This document shows positions 49,419-55,780 of a stretch of DNA of 64,000 nt, in pieces (the stretch's first letter is position 1; every line of letters starts with the position of its first letter). The DNA comes from Rhizobium sp. Root708 (GTDB lineage Bacteria > Pseudomonadota > Alphaproteobacteria > Rhizobiales > Rhizobiaceae): the NCBI RefSeq assembly GCF_001429725.1, contig NZ_LMHV01000043.1, positions 282,288 through 346,287 on the forward strand. Direction: 5' to 3'. The translations under genes were made by a program, and so were the position numbers. The notes below the pieces were generated by a model, which did no database searches, was not told the DNA's origin, and saw only the letters and a program-made list of their open reading frames with translations.

Positions 49419-50318
49419 TCAGCTCGATTTCCGCATCGCCGCGGCGATCTGATCGACGTTGAAGCGAAACATCTTTTCATAGGTAGGGGCGGGACCTTTC
49501 GCATCCGAGAGCGATTCGACGTAGAGCTCGCCGCCGGGCTCGGCGCCGGTTGCCTTCGCGACCTGGCGGACGAGGCGCGGATCGTTCGAGTTTTCGAAGA
49601 AGTAGGTTTTGACCCGCTCATGCTTGATCTGTTCGATCAGCTTGGCGACCTCGGCAGCGGAGGCCTCGCTTTCCGTCGATATCCCGATCGGCGCCATGAA
49701 GCTCACCCCATACTCGCGGCCGAAGTAGCCGAATGCATCATGGCTCGTCAGCACCTTGCGGCGATCCTCAGGTATCTTGTCGAAGGCCGATCGCGCGTAG
49801 GCATCGAGCGCATCGAGCTTCTCTCCGTAGGCCTTGGCGTTGCTCTCGAAGGCAGTCGCGTCGGCCGGGTCGGCTGATGCAAGCGCCTTCGCGATGTTGG
49901 CGACCCAGACCTTGACGTTGACGGGGCTGTTCCAGATGTGCGGATCGGTGATCGTCTTCCCATCCTCCTCCATGGTCCGCAGCGTGACGCCATCGGAGGC
50001 GACCACCGGCTTGCCCTGGTAGCCGGATGCACTGATCAGCCTGTCCATCCAGCCTTCGAGGCCTTCGCCGCTGACGAAGACGACACTCGCTTCCTTCAGG
50101 TTTCTGGCATTGGCCGGCGATGGCTCGAACTCATGGGGGTCGCCGTTCGGGCCGACGAGGCTGGTGACATGCACATGGTCGCCGCCCACCTGTTTGACGA
50201 CATCAGCGAGAACGGTGAAGGAGGCAACGACCTTCAGCGTCTCGGCCGAGGCGGGCAGCGTGGCCGCCATCGTCGATGCGCAAAGCGTGATGGATAGGAG
50301 CAGTCGTTTCGAGATCAT
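49419..50318 (-). CDS. Zinc (or manganese) ABC transporter substrate-binding protein, AztC/TroA-like
   Basis: Periplasmic metal-binding protein of 299 residues, with a signal peptide cut near LPASA. Metal histidines are expected in GDPHEFEPSPA, TDPHIWNSP and TSHDAFGYFGREYG, with a final acidic ligand in the FENSNDPRL region. It has only a short loop where ZnuA has a long His-rich loop, which resembles AztC. Last gene of the ATPase-permease-binding protein order. The Zur-like box upstream of the operon favours zinc over manganese. Confidence 0.9.
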   Translation of the reverse strand: MISKRLLLSITLCASTMAATLPASAETLKVVASFTVLADVVKQVGGDHVHVTSLVGPNGDPHEFEPSPANARNLKEASVVFVSGEGLEGWMDRLISASGYQGKPVVASDGVTLRTMEEDGKTITDPHIWNSPVNVKVWVANIAKALASADPADATAFESNAKAYGEKLDALDAYARSAFDKIPEDRRKVLTSHDAFGYFGREYGVSFMAPIGISTESEASAAEVAKLIEQIKHERVKTYFFENSNDPRLVRQVAKATGAEPGGELYVESLSDAKGPAPTYEKMFRFNVDQIAAAMRKSS

Positions 50319-50335
50319 CTGGGTCTCCTTTGAAG

Positions 50336-51208
50336 TCAGCCCTTAAGGTGAGGGCGGGGGAAATAGCGCCGGAGAAGTCCGGCGGGGGCAAAAACGATGG
50401 AAAGGCCGTAGAGGAGGGCGGCGGTCATGATGATCGTCGGCCCGGAAGCGAGCTCGAAGTGATAGGACGCAACGAGGCCGAGGTAGCCCGACGCCACGGC
50501 GCTTGTGCCGGCAACGATCATCATCGACGGCAGGCTTCGGCACCAGAGCTGCGCAATGGCAGCCGGCAGCATCATCAGGCCGACAGCCATCAGCGTGCCG
50601 AGCGCCTGGAAGCTTGCAACCAGCGTCAGCACCACCAGCAGCAGGAAGAGGAAATGATAGAGCGGCCCGCGACCGCCGACCGCCCGTAGAAAGCCGGGGT
50701 CGAAGCATTCCACGACGAGAGGGCGATAGATGACGGCGAGCGTCAGCAACGTCACGGTCGTGATCGCCCCGATCTGATGCAGCGCAGGAGCATCGATGGC
50801 GAGGATCGTCCCGAAGAGCACATGCAGCAGGTCGATGCTGGACCCTCGAAGCGAGACGATGAGCACGCCGAGCGCCAGCGACGCGAGGTAGAAGCTCGCA
50901 AAGCTCGCATCCTCCTGCAGCACGGTGGCGCGACTGACGGCGCCCGAAAGCAGCGCGACAGTAAGGCCCGCGACAAGCCCGCCGAGCCCCATGGCCGTCA
51001 GCGACAGCGACCCGGCAACCATGTAGCCGATCGCAGCACCCGGCAGGATCGCATGGCTCATGGCGTCGCCGACGAGGCTCATCCGGCGCAGCACCAGCAG
51101 CACGCCGATCGGCCCCGATCCCATGCCGAGGCAGAGGCAGGCGACGAGCGCGCGTCGCATGAAGCCGTAATCGGCAAACGGCGCGATGAAGAGATCGTAG
51201 GCGCTCAT
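50336..51208 (-). CDS. Zinc/manganese ABC transporter permease
   Basis: A 290-residue membrane protein of the ABC-3 family with about eight helices. Conserved parts are VLLVLRRMSLVGDAMSHAILPG, which carries the coupling region, GTILAIDA and LMLLPAAIAQLW. It begins at ATG 51208, overlapping the ATPase stop by four bases (ATGA). It is the transport channel of the metal importer encoded with its neighbours. Confidence 0.92.
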   Translation of the reverse strand: MSAYDLFIAPFADYGFMRRALVACLCLGMGSGPIGVLLVLRRMSLVGDAMSHAILPGAAIGYMVAGSLSLTAMGLGGLVAGLTVALLSGAVSRATVLQEDASFASFYLASLALGVLIVSLRGSSIDLLHVLFGTILAIDAPALHQIGAITTVTLLTLAVIYRPLVVECFDPGFLRAVGGRGPLYHFLFLLLVVLTLVASFQALGTLMAVGLMMLPAAIAQLWCRSLPSMMIVAGTSAVASGYLGLVASYHFELASGPTIIMTAALLYGLSIVFAPAGLLRRYFPRPHLKG

Positions 51209-51942
51209 GCGGCGGGCGCGCAGATAGCCGCGTCCTCTTCCCAGCGCTCTGCCATGGCCCGGGCCTTCATAAGGTTATCAGGCCTCATGACCTCAGGTGT
51301 CGCGCCCCAGTCGACGATCTCGCGGGCAAGCAGAAGCGTATGCGGGAAATGCGACCGGACCTGCTCGAAGTCATGCAGCACGGCGATAACAGTTCGCCCC
51401 TCAACGCCCCATCGCGTGACGATGTCGAGGAGGTCGCGTGTGGTGCGGGCGTCGATCGCGGTGAAAGGTTCGTCGAGCAGAATGACCTTCGCATCCTGCA
51501 GCAGCAGTCGCGCAAACAGCGCCCGCTGTGCCTGGCCGGCCGAAAGCGAGCCTATGCTCCGCCCTTCAAAGCCGTCCAGCCCGACGGCGGCCAGGGCATC
51601 GAGGGCTTTCATTCGCTGCGCCCGGCCGATCCGGCCAAACGCGCCGGCCTCTCGCCAGACGCCGAGCAGCACGGTTTCGAGAACGGAAATGGGGAAGCGT
51701 CGATTGATATCGGCGGCTTGCGGCAGATAGCCGAAGTCCGTCGGCGCCAGCCCGTGTTCGACCCGGCCGGACACCGGTCGAAGGTCGCCGATGATCGCCT
51801 TCAGCAATGTCGACTTGCCGGCGCCGTTTGGGCCGGCAATGGCCGTGAGGCTGCCAGACGCAAATGTTCCGGATACATGGTGGACGGCGGGATGCCGGTT
51901 ATAGGCGACGGTGAGGTCGCGGAGGCGGATCACGTCGCTCAT
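51205..51942 (-). CDS. Zinc/manganese ABC transporter ATP-binding protein
   Basis: A 245-residue ATPase with Walker A GPNGAGKS, Q-loop YLPQAADINRRFPIS (the INRRFP segment is typical of metal-type ABC-3 partners), signature LSAGQAQRA, Walker B VILLDEPF and H-loop AVLHDFEQ. I place the start at ATG 51942, giving MSDVIRLRDLTVAYN. That ATG overlaps the TGA of a 42-codon upstream frame. An extended frame upstream is not conserved. Confidence 0.92.
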   Translation of the reverse strand: MSDVIRLRDLTVAYNRHPAVHHVSGTFASGSLTAIAGPNGAGKSTLLKAIIGDLRPVSGRVEHGLAPTDFGYLPQAADINRRFPISVLETVLLGVWREAGAFGRIGRAQRMKALDALAAVGLDGFEGRSIGSLSAGQAQRALFARLLLQDAKVILLDEPFTAIDARTTRDLLDIVTRWGVEGRTVIAVLHDFEQVRSHFPHTLLLAREIVDWGATPEVMRPDNLMKARAMAERWEEDAAICAPAA

Positions 51943-52067
51943 GGCAGCCGCACGGCCCAGGCGATCAATCCCCAGAGAGCGAGAGAGGCGACCGCCGCAG
52001 CGAATAGCCTCAACAGCGCGGATTGCGCGAGCACTCCCGGGCCAGTGGTCCTTGTCTCGTGCTTCAT
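51939..52067 (-). CDS. Candidate 42-residue membrane protein coupled to the zinc transporter
   Basis: A short frame from ATG 52067 with GAGG 7 bases upstream, ending in TGA that overlaps the transporter ATPase ATG by four bases. It has a basic N-terminus (MKHETRTTG) and one hydrophobic helix (about 18-40, LLRLFAAAVASLALWGLIAW). It is the first frame after the Zur-like operator, so it should be made when zinc is scarce. No family is recognised. Ribosome site, hydrophobic helix and coupling together make it more than a chance frame. Confidence 0.6.
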   Translation of the reverse strand: MKHETRTTGPGVLAQSALLRLFAAAVASLALWGLIAWAVRLP

Positions 52068-52099
52068 CGCGCATCCTCATAACGTAATAACGTAACGTG

Positions 52100-52115
52100 T
52101 TATGTTATAACAAAT
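52100..52115 (-). promoter_or_regulatory. Zur-like operator
   Basis: TGTTATAACA (52103-52112) is a perfect palindrome within ATGTTATAACAA, 36 bases before the candidate small ORF and 160 bases before the transporter ATPase. It agrees with the GTTATAAC core of zinc-uptake repressor sites in alphaproteobacteria. Adjacent AT-rich repeats (TAACGTAATAACGTAAC at 52081-52096) may hold the promoter or a second half-site. Confidence 0.7.
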
Positions 52116-52154
52116 GAGGCCAAATCAAGGCAGTTCTGGTGCTCGTGTGTGCAA

Positions 52155-52183
52155 AACAAAAAAGCGGCCGGGAGGGCCGCTTT
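52155..52183 (-). terminator. Rho-independent terminator after the peroxiredoxin
   Basis: On the minus strand AAAGCGGCC (52183-52175) pairs with GGCCGCTTT (52169-52161) and is followed by TTTGTTTT. It lies 25 bases after the peroxiredoxin stop. Confidence 0.9.
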
Positions 52184-52207
52184 CGAAACTCGAATGCAAT
52201 GAAGGGC

Positions 52208-52693
52208 TCAGAGCTGCTCGATCATCGTCGCGGCGCTGGAAACCGTCGCCTGGCCCGGGTTCTCTTCGACGTTCAGCGACTTCACGACGCCGTCTTCCAC
52301 CAGCATCGAGTAGCGCTTCGAGCGGATGCCGAGGCTGCCGCCGGAAAGGTCGGCATCCAGGCCGAGAGCCTTGGTGAAGGCGGCATTCCAGTCCGCCAGG
52401 AAGTGGATCTTGCCGAGCCCGCCGGAGGACTGCGCCCAGGCGCCCATAACGTGCCAGTCGTTGACGGCGACGACGGCGATATCGTCGACACCCTTGCCGA
52501 GAATAGTGTCGCGGTTCTCCAGATAGCCCGGAAGGTGGTTGAGCGAGCAGGTCGGCGTGAATGCGCCGGGCACCGCAAAGAGCACGACGCGCTTGCCCTT
52601 GAACAGCGCATCCGTCGTGGTCTCGACCGGACCGTCGGCGGTCTTTTCCTTGAATGTGGCTGATGGCAACGTGTCGCCGATAGCGATCGTCAT
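52208..52693 (-). CDS. Peroxiredoxin, Prx5/hybrid type
   Basis: A 161-residue thiol peroxidase with the peroxidatic cysteine in VPGAFTPTCSLNHLPGY and the arginine/tyrosine block SKRYSMLVEDG. It reduces hydrogen peroxide or alkyl hydroperoxides with glutaredoxin or thioredoxin. No resolving cysteine is obvious elsewhere, so a one-cysteine mechanism with an external thiol is likely. It begins at ATG 52693, after GAGGAGAATTTC. Not linked to other redox genes except the DsbD-like gene just upstream. Confidence 0.93.
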   Translation of the reverse strand: MTIAIGDTLPSATFKEKTADGPVETTTDALFKGKRVVLFAVPGAFTPTCSLNHLPGYLENRDTILGKGVDDIAVVAVNDWHVMGAWAQSSGGLGKIHFLADWNAAFTKALGLDADLSGGSLGIRSKRYSMLVEDGVVKSLNVEENPGQATVSSAATMIEQL

Positions 52694-52757
52694 GAAATTC
52701 TCCTCATGCTCGTTGGAAAGCGGCTCCGGCCGCAGGTGAGGCGACTATAGGACGCGG

Positions 52758-53582
52758 CTATTCAAAGGCAAGCGGGCTTTCCATCGCACGCGTCCCGTCT
52801 ATGACGAGAACGTTCCACACCTTTCCGTGAATGTCGTAGTTGCGTGGCAACTTGCCGATTGCAAGCGTTGCCTTGGCGGTGTTGCCGGTGCGCGTCGCCG
52901 CGATCTGCTTCGTGAACGCGTAGCCGCTCGGGCCGGCAATGACGACCTGGGGGGGCGTCTCGCCGGATTGTGGCAGGCTCATCTCCAGCGTCAGGCTCGT
53001 GCCGTCGGCCGAAAGTGTATGCCCGGTGATTGCAAAGTCGGCGGACGGCGCTTGCGGCAGCCGCTTCTCGGCTTCGGCAAGAATGGCTTCTTCCTCGGGC
53101 CGCGTCTGCGCGGCCGGCGAGAGCTTCAGCGTCAGGTCAGCCTGAAAAGGGATGCAGATCTCCTTGCAGATGCCGATGAAGGCCATGGCATGAATCTCGC
53201 CCGCCGCCCCGGTCGACTTCAGCGTCAGGGGGAAGGTGACCGACGCGTCGTAGGCAATCTCGTCGACTTTTGCGTCCACGATATGCTTGGGGACCGGATA
53301 GCGAATCTCCTGAAGCGTCACGCTGCTGCCGGGCGCGATCGTAATTTGAGGAGGGATCCCGTTTTTGCCGGGTTCACGCCAATAGGTGATCCAGCCGGAT
53401 CGCGGTTCGACCTGCAAGCCGGCGCGTATTTCGCCCATTGCGTCGGGCGGCAGGGCGACAAGGCGCATGCGTCCGCCCTCATTATCGGCCCATGCGCTCA
53501 TTTCCGCTGACGCAGAGGTAAGAGACAGACAAAAGCCGAGGGCGGTGAGGATGATGTGTGAAGCGCGGATCGAGATGAGCAT
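52758..53582 (-). CDS. DsbD N-terminal (alpha)-domain protein without membrane part
   Basis: A 274-residue exported protein with a signal peptide (to about SASAE) and an immunoglobulin-like domain with the DsbD_N/ScsB pattern. WITYWREPGKNGIPPQI lies near residue 60, and the cysteine pair is in FIGICKEICIPF (C-x3-C). DsbD passes electrons into the periplasm through such a domain, but here the membrane and thioredoxin parts are absent, so a partner is needed. The ATG at 53582 gives the signal peptide, though no ribosome site is clear; a TTG at 53612 is an alternative. It is divergent from the YqgE gene. Confidence 0.82.
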   Translation of the reverse strand: MLISIRASHIILTALGFCLSLTSASAEMSAWADNEGGRMRLVALPPDAMGEIRAGLQVEPRSGWITYWREPGKNGIPPQITIAPGSSVTLQEIRYPVPKHIVDAKVDEIAYDASVTFPLTLKSTGAAGEIHAMAFIGICKEICIPFQADLTLKLSPAAQTRPEEEAILAEAEKRLPQAPSADFAITGHTLSADGTSLTLEMSLPQSGETPPQVVIAGPSGYAFTKQIAATRTGNTAKATLAIGKLPRNYDIHGKVWNVLVIDGTRAMESPLAFE

Positions 53583-53725
53583 GGAGGAAACATCTACGGG
53601 AAATTGTGGCAATCGGTCCAGAACGCTCTTTCAATTAAATTCTCATTTTCAGTTGATTGATACCGGACATTGGCCCATGTTGATGATGTTGAGGCCTTAT
53701 AATCGGCCCGGCAGCAGGAGCAAAG

Positions 53726-54331
53726 ATGTCCTTATCCACGCTGAAAAACAGACGTGAACGTGGCTTCTTCGACGGCCAGTTCCTTATTGCCATGCCGGGG
53801 ATGGCTGACAGTAACTTTTCCCGAACGGTGATATACATTTGCGCCCATTCCGATGCCGGCGCGATGGGCTTCATTATCAACCGATCGCAGGAACTGACGT
53901 TCACCGACGTCCTGCTGCATCTCGACATCATCAAGGACGATGATGCGATCGTGTTGCCGCCGAACGCCCGGGATCTGCAAATCCAGACCGGTGGGCCGGT
54001 CGAGAGCGGTCGCGGCTTTGTCCTCCATTCGGACGACTATCTGTGCGATTCCAGTATTCCGGTCAGCGACGACATCTCCATGACCGCGACGCTTGATATC
54101 ATTCGCGCCATCTCGAATGGAAATGGACCGAAGCGCGCCACCATGATGCTCGGATATGCCGGATGGGGCGCCGGCCAGCTCGAAGCGGAAATTGCAAACA
54201 ACGGCTGGCTGAATTGCGCGGCGAACGAAGAGTTGATCTTCGATGCAAGCCTCGACGACAAATATGAGCGCGCGCTCGCCGGCATGGGGATCAGCGCTGC
54301 GATGCTTTCGGCAGAAGCCGGCCACGCATAA
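53726..54331 (+). CDS. YqgE/AlgH family protein (DUF179)
   Basis: A 201-residue protein with the family segments GQFLIAMPGMADSNFSRTVIYICAH, GAMGFIINR, QTGGPVESGRGFVLHS and MMLGYAGWGAGQLEAEI. Function is unresolved; AlgH was linked to alginate regulation in Pseudomonas. The ATG at 53726 follows AGGAGCAAAG. It is divergent from the DsbD-like gene. Confidence 0.95.
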   Translation: MSLSTLKNRRERGFFDGQFLIAMPGMADSNFSRTVIYICAHSDAGAMGFIINRSQELTFTDVLLHLDIIKDDDAIVLPPNARDLQIQTGGPVESGRGFVLHSDDYLCDSSIPVSDDISMTATLDIIRAISNGNGPKRATMMLGYAGWGAGQLEAEIANNGWLNCAANEELIFDASLDDKYERALAGMGISAAMLSAEAGHA

Positions 54332-54408
54332 TCACGGAACGATTGCCGCGCGGCGACGTTTCCTTCGGGCAATCGGGCACAATGGTCCGACCAACAAAGG
54401 AAACAGCG

Positions 54409-54600
54409 ATGGGAAGCACCACCGACAAGATTTCGGGCAAGACCAACGAGATTGCCGGCAAGGCCAAACAGGCGGTCGGCAAGGCAACGGGCAAGGATTC
54501 CATGCGCGCCGAAGGCGCTGCGCAGGAAGCCAAAGGCAAGGCCCAGGTCGCGACAGGCACTGTCAAGGAAAAGCTGAAGAACGCTGTCGATCGCCTGTGA
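54409..54600 (+). CDS. CsbD family stress protein
   Basis: A 63-residue, Lys/Ala-rich helical protein: STTDKISGKTNEIAGKAKQAVG at the start and a repeat KGKAQVATGTVKEKLKNAVD. CsbD proteins accumulate under general stress in many bacteria; function is unknown. The ATG at 54409 follows AAGGAAACAGCG. In-frame starts upstream lack a ribosome site. A strong terminator follows. Confidence 0.9.
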   Translation: MGSTTDKISGKTNEIAGKAKQAVGKATGKDSMRAEGAAQEAKGKAQVATGTVKEKLKNAVDRL

Positions 54601-54636
54601 TCACGATTGTGATCGCAAGCTTTGCCGAACTGTTCG

Positions 54637-54665
54637 GAGCCCGTCGTCCGCGACGGGCTCTTTTT
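54637..54665 (+). terminator. Rho-independent terminator after csbD-like gene
   Basis: GAGCCCGTCG (54637-54646) pairs with 54651-54660 around TCCG, followed by TTTTT. Confidence 0.92.
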
Positions 54666-54694
54666 GACGCGAAAGTCGCGGAGGATTGCGGGCA

Positions 54695-55777
54695 ATGAGG
54701 TTTTTCGCATGCGGCAACTGCAATCAGCTCGTTCATTTCGATAACACGCAATGTGTGAATTGCGGGCACCGGTTGGGATTTCTGCCGGATGATCTCGCCA
54801 TGCACGCGCTGCAGCCATCCGGGGAGGGCGGGTGGCAGTCCTCGGCGCGCCCGCAGGCGGCGTTGCGCTTCTGCGCCAATGCTGGCCTCGATATCTGCAA
54901 CTGGCTGATACCGGCTGACCGACAGGGCGAACTTTGCGAAGCCTGCAGCCACAATCGCTTGGTTCCGAACACCACAAACCCTGACGGCGTCGATCGCTGG
55001 CGGCGGATCGGTCAGGCGCAGCGCCATCTCTTCTATTCCCTGCTGCGGCTAAAGCTGCCCCATCCCGATCGCATTGAGGATCCCGTGGGCGGGTTGGTCT
55101 TCGACTTTCTAGAGGATACCGTCCAGCCCGACGGCAACGTCGAACCGGCGATGACCGGTCACGAGGAGGGGCTTATCGCCATCCGCGCGGCCGAGGCCGA
55201 TGATGCCACGCGCGAGAAGGCGCGGGTCGAGATGAACGAGCCGTATCGGACGCTGCTCGGCCATTTCCGCCACGAGGTCGGGCATTTCGTCTGGAACAAG
55301 CTCGTGCGCGACCGGAATGCCTTCGAGGGGTTCCGCGCCGTCTTCGGCGATGAGCGTCAGGACTACGCCGCTGCCCTTCAGGCGCATTATGCGAACGGCG
55401 CCCCGGCGGCCTGGCAGGACAGCTTCATCAGCGCCTATGCCGCGTCCCATCCGTGGGAGGACTTTGCCGAGTGCTTCGCCCACTATCTCCACATCGTCGA
55501 CACGTTGGAAACCGCGCGTTCCTTCGGTATCGAAGTCGACCCGCGTGGGCATGAGGAAATGGCGGCGGAAGTGGACTTCGATCCATATAGAGCAGCTGGC
55601 GCCGAGCAGTTGGTGACCGCCTGGATCCCGATGAGCGTTGCGATCAACGCCATTCAGCGGAGCATGGGGCAGCCGGATTCCTATCCGTTCATCCTGTCCG
55701 CCCCGGTCGTTGCAAAGCTCGAATATGTGCACCAGCTGATCCGAGGCGCCTCGACGCCTCGGCAACAGATGGCCTGA
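54695..55777 (+). CDS. Zinc-ribbon putative metallopeptidase (Peptidase_Mx type)
   Basis: A 360-residue protein with an N-terminal zinc ribbon (C6, C9, C20, C23), a second cysteine group (LCEACSHN), and a catalytic-type site H193-E-V-G-H197 (HFRHEVGHFVW). A later glutamate is in EDFAECFAHYLHIVD, fitting a gluzincin third ligand. Rhizobial relatives are annotated as putative zinc-binding metallopeptidases of unknown substrate. No signal peptide is seen, so it is probably cytoplasmic. The ATG at 54695 follows GGAGG; a TTG three codons earlier is weaker. It ends 3 bases from the convergent GGDEF-EAL gene. Confidence 0.85.
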   Translation: MRFFACGNCNQLVHFDNTQCVNCGHRLGFLPDDLAMHALQPSGEGGWQSSARPQAALRFCANAGLDICNWLIPADRQGELCEACSHNRLVPNTTNPDGVDRWRRIGQAQRHLFYSLLRLKLPHPDRIEDPVGGLVFDFLEDTVQPDGNVEPAMTGHEEGLIAIRAAEADDATREKARVEMNEPYRTLLGHFRHEVGHFVWNKLVRDRNAFEGFRAVFGDERQDYAAALQAHYANGAPAAWQDSFISAYAASHPWEDFAECFAHYLHIVDTLETARSFGIEVDPRGHEEMAAEVDFDPYRAAGAEQLVTAWIPMSVAINAIQRSMGQPDSYPFILSAPVVAKLEYVHQLIRGASTPRQQMA

Positions 55778-55780
55778 GCC

